64,000 nucleotides of DNA from Spirometra erinaceieuropaei (GCA_902702965.1 CACRXP010000694.1:173828-237827), one strand, 5' to 3'. Counted from the stretch's first letter, positions 1-11,035 are shown. A program made the numbers and translations. Notes: generated from the sequence alone by a model not told the origin.

Positions 1-495
1 TGCGTCTGGATATTGTCTGCGTTGGCCTAGGAAATGCAGTTTTTAAAGATATTTGGCTTACCTGAGGGAATTAGACGGCCGATATTATGCTGGAATAAGT
101 GGAAAGCTTCATTTTTGTTCTAAAAGTTTATTGCAGAAAGGGGGGAGGTTTTGGGGTCCTCCTTTCTGATCGAAAGCAAATACTCCCCGCAACATGGACG
201 TCTGAGTCCCCGAACCGAGTGCTGTGTTATCACATGAAATGATGAGTCTTTCGGGAGTAATTGTCCTTTCAGGTGATCTAATATATACAGGAATATTTCA
301 CTCGACTTACGTCTGTAAAATATAAAGTCCATGCCCTTCACCAATATCAAAAATGTTCATTTTTTCTCAACTCTCGACGTATTTGAGCCGATCTAAAAAG
401 TTTTCAATGCTCTTCAGTGAGCTAATGTTGGTATATTCTCTGACGGGGAGCTTCGTACTGCAAGCACGAATACTTCAGCAAGTATAACCTTTTAG
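1..495. other. Upstream intron, no exon recognised
   Basis: This precedes the first visible guanylyl cyclase exon on the same strand and is presumably its intron. I see no cyclase-like reading frame or named repeat here. Confidence 0.4.
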
Positions 496-639
496 GATCC
501 CGATGACATCGACCTCCCGGATCTGGATCCAGTAGAACGTGAGGAGATCGCAAAGGCCTGGTGGGATTATCCTCTACCCTCGCACGATGCATTTCAAGGC
601 GGCGACGAGTGTACACCGGACGAAAAGGATTATATAAAT
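496..639 (+). CDS. Guanylyl cyclase exon: late kinase-homology domain
   Basis: 48 codons in phase 0 between an AG (494-495) and GTGAGT. An in-frame TAG ends at 495, so the exon cannot extend left. The acidic stretch [12 protein letters not shown] is unusual for the family. The exon ends in DEKDYIN, which joins LIKTCWG of the next exon to form the conserved helix before the RPTF motif. Confidence 0.8.
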
Positions 640-3600
640 GTGAGTTTTTTGTGCAAAAGAAGCAACTAATCTTATTCTCTATTCAAGGACGGCTTGCAGT
701 TTTATCTTGTCTGTTTTAGACATCCATTCATACACTTGTACTGAATATAACCTTTGAATGTATACACAAACAGAATACACGAAGGCTACTGACGACGAGT
801 CTGGTTTTTAGTATTTATCTGTTTTTCTAGTAAATTTCGTCTTACAATAATGCATCTGTCGGTTCCCAGGTGAAGAGTACTCGAACCGTTTCCACTTATT
901 TTGACCAAATGATTTATTACCGTCCAGGGGCGTCTATTCCATGTTCTAACCTTAATCCTACCCTTCACCCTTGCCCTCCTAGTCTAACTCCAACCGTCAT
1001 AAACTTAACCGTAACATTAGCCTTAACCCTAACTATAGAGGTAACTCTATCACTAACCCCAACGCCTGGAGTTTAGGGTAAAGCCACCAGTAATGCGAAT
1101 TATTACTATTTTTGTGCCCAACTTAGAGTTTGTCCCTACTTTATGATTAGTAATTAGGACCAAATTAAGAATGTAAATTGGTCAATGGAAAGTCTTCTGA
1201 AGCATAAAATGCTACTCTGTCTTCCTTTGCAGTTGATAAAGACCTGCTGGGGTCCAGCGGAACTTCGACCCACCTTCGAAATCATCAGGGCGAAGATGGA
1301 TTTAATCAATCCACGAAGGAAGAACCCAATCGACATCATTTTAAGCCTGGTGGGTGCTTCCGCAGATGAAGTCGGAGCTTTGCAATAACACGTCCTGCTG
1401 TTTCGATTGTCTGCACTTTGTTACCTTGAAAAGTATTTCTTTTGATGAGAGGAAAAAATGCTTGCATTGCAGATGGAGAAGTATTCAGCCCATTTGGAGA
1501 GCATCGTTAACGAACGGACGCAGGACCTCATCGTCGAGAAACAAAGGACTGATGAGCTTCTGCACAGTAAGTTTCACAACCTACACTCGAAATTTTGTAG
1601 GTTGCTTCTGAGCAGATTTCGCATCACCATCTGCAACTGTGGCCAATTGCATCACTCCGCATTCAATTAAATTCACGATGTGCAGACTAGATTTGATCGA
1701 CACGGATGTCCGATAATGAGGTTGCGTTTTTCTATAGAAGTCTCCCACTCATATAATGATAGGCCAGTAGCTGATACAAAAATCATTTGCGGTGAAAAAA
1801 GATATGGGGGTGTGCTGAGTTTGTTCAGGGATTGGGGGATGAGATGGATGAGAGATAGATGTCGAGGGACTGTAATGAGAAGCAAGCGAAAGAAGTTGAG
1901 TTTAGAGTCCCGCTGAAGAGGTGAGAGAGAAAGGGGGACGAAATGGATACGCACTGTTCTTTGGGCGAGCTGTCGTAGGAGTGGGCGACTGTTTCCAAGT
2001 AGGTCCTGGCCAAAGAGGCTGAGGAACTTAGATAAAAGTCTTATGTGATCAGAAGTCAGATCTATTTAGGCTTAGAGGACGCGACTCCACCGACTTGACA
2101 GGTTGGCCACGAGGTAGTATTGTTCCGTCTGTGGGCATTTTGTACAGGACTCTAGGATGTTCATGGACTAATGATGCCTGGGTAGACTGGAACTACGCTG
2201 ACCGTGGTGGTCCAGGGTCATTCAAAGGAACGAAAATCAGGCCGAATTCAGGAAACGTACCGTCCGTATCGTGATCCAGAAAAATATATAGCGATCTTCT
2301 ACCTCCTTCCCAAGAGTTACGACACAAAACCTCTAGCATCACTGAGAATCACTTCCGACAAACCTAGGCTCAATTGTCGTCTGCCCTAAAATAGCAACTT
2401 CAAGCCGAAATGAGTTCCTACGCAACCGATGTGAACAAAATTAATCAAAAAACAAAACATGACGTTCGGCATCAAAATTCTGGAAAGGAGTACTATTCAT
2501 AAGTCATGCATTGTAATATTCATTCAAAATTTAAGTTAGATGACGGAATGAAAATGTAAAAGGTCTTTCGCCACCCCTATAGGCATGCTACCAAAATCCA
2601 TTGCGAATCAACTACGCAGCGGACAGCCAGTTCCTGCCGAAGCCTATGCATCCTGCACAATCTACTTCAGCGACATCGTCGGGTTCACCAACATTTCTTC
2701 AGACTCGACTCCATTTGAGGTGAGTAGCAGCCCGTCTAATTTCACCGGGATGGTGTTCTGGTGGTAAAACTCAGACTTCCCGGCTCAACTGCCTCCTATA
2801 CACTATGTGGATTATAAGGTGAACTGATTTATAAGAAAAATGTCTTCTTGCAGAAGGAATTAAGGCTAGATCGCAGTTGGTAGCCAGACCCCGTATTACA
2901 GGTGGCTGGAGGGTTTGTTTACTGGGGCTATTTTGTGGAGCACCATAATCACATCTGACCCATTTGGTTTCCGTTTTACGTCTGAGGTTAGGATTAGGGT
3001 ACCGGCTAATGGTTTCCGATTTTCGGGTTAGGATTATGCCTTTAGGCTTAGGTTTTCGGGTTACGGTTAGGGTTTGAGGGTGCGAGTAGAATTCATTATT
3101 ACGGTTAGGTCTTTCAATTACGGCTATATCTAAGGGCTACGGTTACGTTTACGATTTCGGTTAGGATTAGGGTTAGGGTCGCCGTCCGCCTGTCCATTCC
3201 TGGCTACCAACTGCGATCTAGCCGGAATTAAGAAAGTAGAGTAACGCTGGGCTATTGTTTAAAATTCGTTCTCGTTTAATTGGCAACTACACAAGAATTT
3301 GGACCTCCTGAAACAGAAGAAATTCGGTGTTCACCAAGGTTTTCTATGCGTCAATACTTGAGTGCATTCTTGATAGCCAGCAAATGGCCAGAGGTGGCTT
3401 CTTAAGCAGGAAGTGACTCCAAAAACGGGTTGCTTCAAGGTACGGCGAATTTCGGACGGATCCAAACTTGAGACCTTCAAGCTCATCTAAATGCGTCGTC
3501 ATGATAATGTTACAGACAGTTTAGGGGCGTATGAGAGTTGTATTTAACGGCTGTGTCCTTCTCTCTGTGGCACTCGCTACCTTCGAATTTATTTTGATAG

Positions 3601-6600
3601 ACCGCCTTCGCATCCTTGATAGCGTTTCATATTCGTCCTGTGCGTACTGTGATGTAGGTTTCGGCATGAAAGGGACATCACCATCTCATCAAATGTCAAC
3701 CGAAATTCTGAAATATGCTTTGGACTCGAAACGAATACTTAAGTAGTGTTGTAATATCAGTTGTTGTGCCGGCTTTTGAATAGGCTTGTTTTTGACCATC
3801 TGTAAAAGTACACTCTGTATAAGGCGATTATCAAAGTAGTATGATTACATTCCGTTGATTTTCGATATCCTTATACATTTAAATACACTTCATTGAAGAC
3901 ACGCGCAAAAATATGCATTTTTATACTCATTCGGTATTAAATTACGTCTTCTTCAAATTTTATAATAAGGAAAATGGTATATTTAGGTTTCAAAAAACAT
4001 TTTTTTATTTCTGGATACTTTTTCTCTACTTGCCGTCACACTTACACTCAGGGCTTGCAAACTATGTGAATGCCGTGGGCATTCCACCAAAGGAATATCC
4101 CGTAGAAAGGCGTAATACAGGAAGCATGCAATTGTGCAACGGATTTGGACCAGGCTGCATATTTTATAAATAGCTCAATAAACCTGCTAATATTATGCTG
4201 TATGAACTGAACTTTTTCGGCCATAGATAACCTCATGATAAGAGATATTTTAAAGCCAAAATTCACACTCCCTTCAGGCAAAAACGATGGAGAAGAAGCA
4301 AGTTGCAGCCAAATGAGTACAAGAAAAATATTTTCTGCGCGTTTTTTGCGTGCTATATTTGGACCTATAAGGGCCTCAAAGTTTAATGGAAGAAATCATA
4401 CTAAAAAAGAAGGGGGCTTCACCGGGAGGGGTTTATTGGAGATCCGACGTATCGAGTATTCGATTCGTCTACCCATCTTTAGAGACTGCGCACAGCTCCC
4501 CTTATATGGCGCACTTTGTTCAATGCGTGACCCGCCAATGCCGGCTGTGTGGCTGCATCCAATCCGCACATCACCGTGACCTGAATCGCCCCCGTCGGCC
4601 GCGGAGATGACTGACGGCCCCGATTGTCGCGCGCCGTGACTGTTCCCCGCTAAGAAGGTTCGTAAAGTCAGATAAGGGGGAGGCAAATTGATGTGGCGGT
4701 TGACAGAGCAGTCGGTGGACATCCAGGCTTCTTGCCGTATGATCACCGCCCCGGCCCACAATCTCAACGGCGTCAAAGTTGAAGATGTGTCCTTTTTCCG
4801 CGGCATGGGTTGCTACCTCCGACTTTGGGTCCGACCTTCGCACGGCCAACTTACGCGCGTGCATTCGCGTTTGCAGCCGTCGGCCGGTTTCCCCAACGTA
4901 GTTGTACTTCCCGCAGCTGCATTGAAGTCGGTAGACAACGGCCGACATCTCTTGCTTATTGATCGGCTCTTTTGGCCGCATCACTTGAGTCAGGCCTGTG
5001 GGTAACACCTATTCCGAGTGGCTAGTGGGATCTAGCCACGACTTCGGATACCCGGAATGCTCCGCCATGAGTTTGACTGACTATGCTCTTCATTCCGTTT
5101 CTTTGGCTGCCTTCGGTTCCGTTCAATAAATGTCCGCGGATAGCCATTGGCTCTGAAGAGTTCTTGGAGGAGCTTTATCTCGTCAAGTTTGGCGGCTATA
5201 ATGGGTCCTGTGAGCAGGACTTTCCAGTCTCTGAAAATGAATCAGCTACTCGAAACGTCGGACCTCCAATAAACCCCTCACGGTGAACGCGTCTTCTTCT
5301 TTTGATATGCCACCTGAGAATCGCATTTTCACTAATATTGATCAGAAATCATACTACTTAAGAATTCGTCTTCTGCAGAAGGCATTTTTGCTGACAGCTG
5401 AGAAGAGGCCCATTCAAAAACCGACATTCCGGCTGGATTTAACCATCTTCGGGTTATGCTGCTTTTCAGCATCAACTGCAGGAAAGAGAGGGGGATATGT
5501 ATGAGCCGACAGTGCAGGTACCCTGCAGTGCTTTTCTACTGTCAATTTGGACGCTCAAAACGCTCCCTCCATCGCCACAGTTCGCAAACGCCTTGGCCGG
5601 CCAAGTTTGTATAAGTACTGCGCAGCGAATTATCGCCACTCGTGATACTTTGTGGTTTCGCTTTTCAGTCCTGTTTTTCTGCGGAGTATCTATTCCCTTG
5701 TGCAACAGACTTTCTAACCGACCCAGTCAGAGTTTTATTGCTGCATATATTCGTGAAAGCCTCGCTTCATTCAAGGACTCACCTGGACGAAATTTCTTAG
5801 GTTTCCTTTAAGATCGTCATGTAGAGTAATCTTTATCAATTTGGATTTTGAAAGCTATTTCAGCCGTTGGTAAAATCTGAACCTTTCTTCCGTCCAGATT
5901 TTCCTCTAAGTGGGCTAATATGCCCTACCTTTTTTTCCTACTTTGATTGGTTTCCCGCTTTTTCCTGTCATGTCTTCTGTTACCCTAGACAATACTGCCT
6001 CTCTTTTTTTGTCTTCACTTCTTGATTCTCGTTTGTTTCATTTGTCCTACAGGTTGTGGCCCTATTGAACAAACTCTACAGCGAATTTGACCAGATTATC
6101 GATCGTTATGATGTCTATAAGGTGGAGACAATCGGTGATGCGTGTAAGTACATATGTCTAGCACGTCTCCTGTTTCATAGAATTGTGTTGCCCAGATAGA
6201 CGTCCAACACACGAATTCCTTGAAGAGGTTGTTGGGAGTTCTTGATAGGAGAAAAGAATTGTGTCGATGACGGTGGAACAGAGAGGCTGGCACTAAATTT
6301 GCAAATTTGGCACATGAATTAGGGAGCATGGAGTAACTGAAAGAAAACTGCAAGATTCTAAGTGACTCCCCAGGTCACAAACCGTAGACACCAAAGGAGG
6401 CACGCACTTGCAATTTAAAGGTGGAGACAGAAGGCGAAGGTCCTGTTTTTTTAAATTTCACTTGACTACAGTTGTTGTAGCAGCCCTTTGAAATGTGTCA
6501 TATATAAATACTAACTCAGAATTAATCATGCCTGGCTTCTCAGTACTGATCACCGTGCTTGATGCTACGCAAACAGGTAGGGTCTGAAACTGGACCTGAA

Positions 6601-9600
6601 TCTGAGCGCTCAGCTGTGACCAAATGTAGCTGCTGCCCCAATGCTAACAAATAGAAGGTACCACTTTTCTTGGTGAATCACATAAGTTCAAATACTTTTT
6701 TCTTGAGTAAGAGCAGCCAACAGCCTAAAGGCAGAACTAATTTGTTTTTTTTTTGAAGATATGGTCGCGTCTGGAGTGCCAAGGAGAAATGGGCTCCGCC
6801 ATGCTGTCTCAGTCACAGACATGGCTCTAGATCTCGTCGAGGCCTCGCACTCCTTTGTCATACCTCATTTGCCAGGCGCGCCACTGAAGATACGGGTCGG
6901 TCTACACTCAGGTAGTCTCTCTCGTATATTTACTATGCTAAGTTATTTTTACTTTTCTCGTTTAAGTAGGTATACTTTACGTTCTGTTTCAGGGCCGGTG
7001 TGCGCTGGAGTTGTGGGATTGAAGATGCCTCGTTACTGCCTCTTTGGTGACACTGTGAATACGGCGAGTAGGATGGAGAGCAATGGTGAAGGTAAGCAGC
7101 AGGAGTTCTGTTCAGGAAATTTTCCTGACAGCAGGTTTGTTGGTCAACAGACGAACAACCTTTTATGAGAATCATTGCAGAGAGCTTGCATTATTATTTA
7201 TGATATGCGAATTCGGCTGCGTGTGAATTCACCTCCAAAATTGGTATTTATTATTTTAGCCTACAAGATACACTGCAGTGACGCCACACACGAAATCCTC
7301 GACAAGTTAGGAGGTTTTCTTTTCCAAGAGCGTGGGACAATTGAGGTCAAGGTAATCTTACGCATTTGAAAGTTTGAAAATAATTTGACCGTTGAATATC
7401 TAATTGAGACCTTGTAAACTCTTCTATTCACCTCTTAGGGTTTTCCAATAATTCGGCAAGAAAAGGATGGGAATTTTCATAAATTATTGCGTTATTTCAT
7501 TTGAAAAATTCTCCTCGTGACATTCACCAAATGCATCGGAAATCAGCAAAGAAAACGTATACTACTAAAGTAGCCGTTTTTCGCCGAGTGCGGTTTTTGC
7601 AGGCGACTATGATGGCCCGCTTGACGGCAGCGTGGGAACATTGAATCCGACTAACCCTGCCCCTGAGAGCATTTATATCCTGTTTACAATTAAACAGATA
7701 AGTACCCATTTAAATGTATTGGCCTGATGATCAGTTACTGAAAACATATGTTTGCCAACTGACTTTTCAAAGCATGAATCCCTGAGCCAATAACTGGCAG
7801 AGTCCTTCTAAGTCTTACGATCCCAAGTCTGACAAAATTCATTGTCGACGTGTAAAAACTACTCATAATGTTTCCGTCTTGTCGACCAAGGCAGATCATG
7901 AGGCGGTCTGTTAGGCTCATCCAACGCAGAAAATGATAGAAAGTAAGTAAGCGATCAAATACTTGCATAGTCTGGGAGAATCCAGAAAATGCTTAACGCT
8001 GGCTGATAGAGAAGAGCTGTGATCAAATGCAACAACTGCCCCAGGCGATCGTTCTCGTTTCTTCTCCTTCTGAAGTAGTTCCACAGATGCGTATATTTAC
8101 TTTAGTCATAGAATAAACGCACGAACTAGGCTCGGTCGAGGTGTACATTGGCCTAACGGTTATCGCTTCTTTTTGATTTTTGAAACGATCTGAAGAAAAA
8201 TTGTCCTCTGGTAAGGGTAGATTTTACCAATTAAAACCTATAGGAAACAAAAATATTTCGCTGTGCAACAATTTCTGCGCTGGCATACTCTGTTTATCAT
8301 AAGCAGCATTTCACTTTCTCGTTTGATGGATTTTTTAGACTCGGTCTACATGGGCCATGGTAGATGAAAGGCCGGAAAGCCACCTTTTTAGTAAATGAGA
8401 GGCTTGTCTTGACACGTGGCTATCTCCACCTACGCCGGCACGCGCTTCCGAATAAGGTTAGATCGATTCGTCGGCACCCTGTTCACAACTCTTAAAGTTT
8501 CGCCGACGTCCGCTTGATGAACAGTTTTCGTTAAATGCGCAAGAACATGATTCGGGATGAATCTTCTGATTTTTTAATTAGCCCAAAATGGGTGGTGTTC
8601 CCGCATCCTTTAGAAAGCCGCTGAGTCATTCGGACTATAAAGCATGGTTTATTATAGTGAATAGGAGTAATTTGCATTAATAAATAAATTTTTGTGCATC
8701 CTTCCCATAGAATCATATTTAACGGCAACACTAGAAGTCGCAGAAAGTACATATACTACTAGAGTAATGCTTTTGTCCGTGGGAAATGTACAAACCGGCA
8801 TTCTACTGCTGGTAATGAACTTGGAATTGCATTTCCCGACGATTTGTTTTGCAAACTCAGTTGAAAAGAGACGCGAATGTGAATTTGTTCACTGCCCTAT
8901 AAATTAAGGCTTCAATTTAAGTCGTCCAAACTCCCAATGCCTATGATGTTGCAGTTGACCTTGAGATTCGACAACGTCCACACTTCGAGAAGATTGACTG
9001 CTTCCGACTTGCTAAACAGAGCGAAAGACCCTGACGGCTTGCAAACCGACGGAGGGTGTATTAGACAAAAGGTATTTAAAGCATCCCCAAAACGTGGCTC
9101 CTACTTCAAAGTCGGTAGGTGTCGTTAGTTAGTCATGTTCCGGTACTAGGTTAAGAAGGATTCTGAACTGGGACCGAGGCTCGGCGTTAGGGTGTGCTCA
9201 AGTCAATACTCACTCGTCTACGAGCGATTATATTTGCACTAGAGGCCTACCTTACCTGTGTAGACTGTAGAGCCATATCATGGGTGGCAGTGTAGATCAC
9301 TTCCTTCGGTTCTTCATGACCAGCGCCAGGGTCTAGTCCAGAGACAATATTTAGCTGCGATCATAATTTCAGGAGTGCCGTCTCCCCTTCTGTTGACATC
9401 CTTATCACCCGCAAACGAAAGACCAGTAATTCCACCCCCCCCCCTCGACCCCAATAAGGTCACGCTGCTTCTTCTGACTCCTCTTCCGTTCTTCACCAGG
9501 GCAAGGGAGCAATGCGAACTTGGTGGGTTACTGGCCGAACACGGCCCCCCATCCCCCCTGACTGCTGTCCCATCCCAGTAAGAAAGGCCAAGAAAACCAA

Positions 9601-9883
9601 ACCTGCTGCCTCCTCAAGACGGGTTTCCGCAGTCGGCACTCGGAGGGATAAGGGATCCGTCAGTGCGGTTTCAGGCGGCGGCGGAGGCAATACAGCCGTG
9701 GGTGAGCTGCCGCACGGGCCAGAGAGTGAGACGACAACGAATCCGGCCATTGAGATTATCGCACCGGAACTGATGACTGACCAAAAAGGCTCGGCCATAG
9801 ATGCCCAGGACAAGGACAGGCTAGTAGACACCCCGAGGAAACGCAGCAAGACCAGCCTTGCCCCACCCAACTCCACCAGATAG
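496..9883 (+). CDS. Receptor-type guanylyl cyclase, 3' part (nine exons)
   Basis: Makes cGMP from GTP; a single-pass membrane receptor acting as a homodimer (family knowledge). Nine exons join in frame: 496-639, 1233-1349, 1473-1566, 2583-2719, 6053-6143, 6759-6911, 6993-7091, 7260-7351 and 9500-9883, giving 436 codons plus stop, each bounded by AG and GT with matching phases. In order they encode the end of the kinase-homology domain, the coiled-coil linker and the whole cyclase domain. Metal-binding Asp are in FSDIVGFT and ETIGDAY, the guanine-selecting pair is Glu in KVETIGDAY and Cys in PRYCLFGD, and the transition-state Asn/Arg are in NTASRMES, so catalysis looks intact. Ligand-binding, membrane and most kinase-homology exons lie left of the window. 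The kinase-homology domain argues against a soluble NO-sensing cyclase. Introns up to 3.3 kb are filled with repeats. Confidence 0.93.
940..1140. repeat. Degenerate telomere-like (CCCTAA) repeat in a cyclase intron
   Basis: Irregular CCTAAC/CCCTAA-like units are followed by AAAGCCACCAGTAATGCG and a stretch ending TTTTTGTGCCC. The same order of a CCCTAA-like tract then AAAGCC-ACCnGTAATGCG-like sequence recurs near 56880-57000, 59940-60070 and 62700-62840. It is a dispersed repeat, not a chromosome end. Confidence 0.6.
1233..1349 (+). CDS. Guanylyl cyclase exon: kinase-homology subdomain XI
   Basis: 39 codons, phase 0 at both ends (TTTGCAG before, GTGGGT after). LIKTCWG followed by [11 protein letters not shown] is the characteristic end of the kinase-homology domain, and IDIILSL begins the dimerisation linker. 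Confidence 0.9.
1473..1566 (+). CDS. Guanylyl cyclase exon: coiled-coil linker
   Basis: 31 codons plus one base. [12 protein letters not shown] followed by [18 protein letters not shown] is the conserved amphipathic signalling helix between kinase-homology and cyclase domains. The split Ser codon (A/GC) is completed in the next exon. Confidence 0.92.
1567..2582. other. Cyclase intron, no recognisable feature
   Basis: About 1 kb between two in-phase cyclase exons. I see short purine-rich stretches but no coding signature, tRNA or named repeat. Confidence 0.5.
2583..2719 (+). CDS. Guanylyl cyclase exon: start of the cyclase domain
   Basis: Two bases plus 45 codons. [16 protein letters not shown] opens the catalytic domain, and [11 protein letters not shown] supplies the first metal-binding Asp. 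It ends STPFE before GTGAGT and is read directly into VVALLNKLY of the next exon, 3.3 kb away. Confidence 0.95.
2864..3223. mobile_element. hAT-like MITE with 24-bp perfect terminal inverted repeats
   Basis: The ends (2864-2887 and 3200-3223) are exact 24-bp inverted copies starting GGCTAGATCGCAG. Both sides are flanked by the same 8 bases, GGAATTAA (2856-2863 and 3224-3231), a target duplication of hAT length. The 360-bp interior has no coding capacity; it holds degenerate TTAGGG/GGTTAG units and a piece resembling the end of the GTAGCCCC-type elements. It sits in the 3.3-kb cyclase intron. Confidence 0.88.
3675..4403. mobile_element. Palindromic CAGTA-type repeat, left portion, split by a Penelope element
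   Basis: From about 3687 it matches the left arm of the full copies at 26.5 and 55.9 kb (TCAAATGTCAACCGAAATTC near the end, then the AT-rich centre). It stops at 4403; the matching continuation resumes at 5344 (ACTACTTAAG, then CAAAAACCGACATTCCGGC), so the copy was interrupted by the insertion at 4404-5343. The right end past about 5440 is not resolved. Confidence 0.7.
4445..4486 (-). ncRNA. Decayed hammerhead-ribozyme-like motif (inverted partner)
   Basis: On the - strand: GTCT-CTAAAGATGGG, a middle segment, then CGATACGTCGG. Both the CTGATGA core and the GAAA box are mutated. Position 3' of the GIY-YIG remnant is the expected one for a Penelope terminal repeat. Confidence 0.4.
4571..5008 (-). 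pseudogene. Penelope-type GIY-YIG endonuclease fragment, frameshifted
   Basis: The frame reads [19 protein letters not shown] and then RRLQTRM, the GIY-YIG signature of Penelope endonucleases, preceded by CSC. After about 4740 the family ending ([22 protein letters not shown]) continues in a different frame (4734-4644), so there is a frameshift. The usual Glu-His after RM is changed (HARKLAVRR). No reverse transcriptase domain is present upstream. In intact elements this domain nicks target DNA. Confidence 0.82.
5227..5264 (+). ncRNA. Decayed hammerhead-ribozyme-like motif
   Basis: GTCT-CTGAAAA, a short middle segment, then CGAAACGTCGG. The layout matches the better-preserved copy at 62544, but the core CTGATGA has become CTGAAAA, so activity is not expected. 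An inverted relative lies at 4445-4486. Confidence 0.45.
5357..6052. other. Remainder of cyclase intron
   Basis: It begins with the continuation of the palindromic repeat (to about 5440). After that I see only pyrimidine-rich intron sequence up to the acceptor at 6051-6052. Confidence 0.45.
6053..6143 (+). CDS. Guanylyl cyclase exon: VETIGD motif
   Basis: 30 codons plus one base between CTACAG and [15 protein letters not shown], then [12 protein letters not shown]: the Glu is the guanine-selecting residue and the last Asp is the second metal ligand. Confidence 0.95.
6759..6911 (+). CDS. Guanylyl cyclase exon: central cyclase domain
   Basis: Two bases, 50 codons, one base. It completes [14 protein letters not shown] and runs to LKIRVGLHS; the Gly codon of HSGPV is split across the 81-bp intron that follows. 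No lesion. Confidence 0.95.
6993..7091 (+). CDS. Guanylyl cyclase exon: [15 protein letters not shown] core
   Basis: Two bases, 32 codons, one base. [20 protein letters not shown] and [10 protein letters not shown] hold the guanine-selecting Cys and the catalytic Asn and Arg. The spacing and identity match active guanylyl, not adenylyl, cyclases. Confidence 0.96.
7260..7351 (+). CDS. Guanylyl cyclase exon: end of the cyclase fold
   Basis: Two bases plus 30 codons. It reads [18 protein letters not shown] and then [12 protein letters not shown], the last strand-helix-strand of the catalytic domain. Phase 0 at the 3' end lets it join GKGAMRTWW of the terminal exon 2.1 kb downstream. Confidence 0.93.
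7352..9499. other. Last cyclase intron, no recognisable feature
   Basis: A 2.1-kb intron. It includes a C10 tract near 9436-9446, shortly before the terminal acceptor. I recognise no exon or named repeat. Confidence 0.5.
9500..9883 (+). CDS. Guanylyl cyclase terminal exon with extended C-tail
   Basis: 127 codons and a stop after [23 protein letters not shown] is the family's usual GKGxMxTYWL ending. The tail of about 110 residues after it has a Gly run (SGGGGGN) and basic clusters ([16 protein letters not shown]). I recognise no domain or PDZ-ligand end in it. Receptor cyclases usually stop soon after the GKG motif, so this tail is long. Confidence 0.85.
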   Translation, partial: GKGAMRTWWVTGRTRPPIPPDCCPIPVRKAKKTKPAASSRRVSAVGTRRDKGSVSAVSGGGGGNTAVGELPHGPESETTTNPAIEIIAPELMTDQKGSAIDAQDKDRLVDTPRKRSKTSLAPPNSTR

Positions 9884-11035
9884 ACTGAAGAGACGGGAGA
9901 TAAACACATAGTTGCATTTACTCACCGTTTATGCAAAGCCTCTTCTATCCGTCACGTTCTCACCGATAGGGCAGTCATTCAGGCCTCTCTCTCTGTGTGT
10001 GTGTTCTCTCTATTTTTCTGTAGTGTACATTTTCCATCCGAGAAACTGCGCCATTTTCAGTTCCTTATTCGCCTGAGTTTTGCTTGTTTTTAAACTGAAC
10101 TGTACAGTATTTTGAGAAGAAAATGGAAGCACTTATTTTCTTTCCTCACGCCCTCGGAGTGGTTTTGTCCTCTTCTCTGGACAAGACTTGTGTAATTTTG
10201 GCTTCGAAGTAGCTGATTGGAGGACTGGGAGTCTTAGTGTGGTTTTTATAGCATTCGCGCACACATGAAATCCGAGCCGCCCTTATGAGGGCCTGATGCA
10301 TGCAGATACGTGTAGACGGGTGCTTGGCTTGCTCAGCAACTATGTCCAAGCCCAATTCTGTTCGCCTCGGCATCGTTAGATGCTGCACAGGTCTGTTATC
10401 ATTACAAACTGCTTCATGAGTAAGTCACCGTCCTATTCCCACTAGGCACATGGTCGTTCCTCTTGCTGAACGCAACCTATAAACGAAACGCTACCTATAA
10501 ACTAAATTAGCCTACGCGCAAGGAATAATTGCGTACCGTAGAACCCTCTCTCCATCTCCAGGCTTAATCCTGTTCCAATGAAGAGACTAAGGCGTGACGA
10601 CAGATCTGTACCGGACCAGGCACTTAAACCGTTGTTTACGTTTGTCTCGCATGTGTTGTTTTCTGTCTGCACTAGCAGACCTACTGGAGATCCAGCCATA
10701 ATGTGGTGACGACTAGTTGACAGGAAAGAACGGTCAGATCCTAATAAGCAGCCTTCCCTGAGGCAGCTCTACCTCAGTTGCCTCTGATAGGGGAATGGTC
10801 GTAAGAGGGGTTTTACGGGTGGGGCCAGCGTACACGCCAAAAATTAGGCCACAGAAATGTAAGGAAAAAGGCCGTAGAGTGAAGCGCGACGAAACTTTGG
10901 ATGAGGTAAAAACTAACCGCTACATATGAGTGAGCGCAGGAGATCTAGTCAACCAACGGGAAGCGCGAGCGCAAGGCGAAGGCGTAGGTGAGGGTGTGCA
11001 GGAAAACCATCCGCAACGCAGACATGGATGCACCG
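9884..11035. other. Downstream of the cyclase gene; degenerate repeat piece
   Basis: 3' flank and intergenic DNA. Near 10780-10835 there is a piece (GGGGTTTTACGGGTGGGGCC) also seen near 11198 and 57775 and distantly in the GTAGCCCC elements. No canonical AATAAA stands out just after the stop. No gene recognised. Confidence 0.4.

Larger units (their letters stand above)
4404..5343 (-). mobile_element. Penelope-like element remnant with 13-bp target duplication
   Basis: The 940-bp block is flanked by AGAAATCATACTA at 4391-4403 and 5344-5356. It holds a decayed GIY-YIG endonuclease on the - strand, a hammerhead-like motif downstream of it (- strand, 4445-4486) and an inverted copy of that motif at the other end (+ strand, 5227-5264), each followed by a CCAATAAACCCCTC box. 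A 3' end with an inverted terminal piece at its 5' side fits a truncated Penelope-like retroelement. Confidence 0.82.

Noticed and set aside
318..350. KGMDFIFYRR on the - strand, resembling a cyclase-like phrase
   Set aside because: Opposite strand to the gene, no splice context, no continuation; chance.
2990..3180. Chromosome end or fusion scar
   Set aside because: The TTAGGG-like units are degenerate and lie inside a MITE with target duplications.
8209..8330. [18 protein letters not shown] reading as the cyclase terminal exon
   Set aside because: No acceptor AG in the right place and poor match; 9500-9883 has the acceptor, the right phase and the GKGAMRTWW motif.
9493..9909. 138-codon frame on the - strand
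   Set aside because: Antisense of the GC-rich terminal cyclase exon, no family features.
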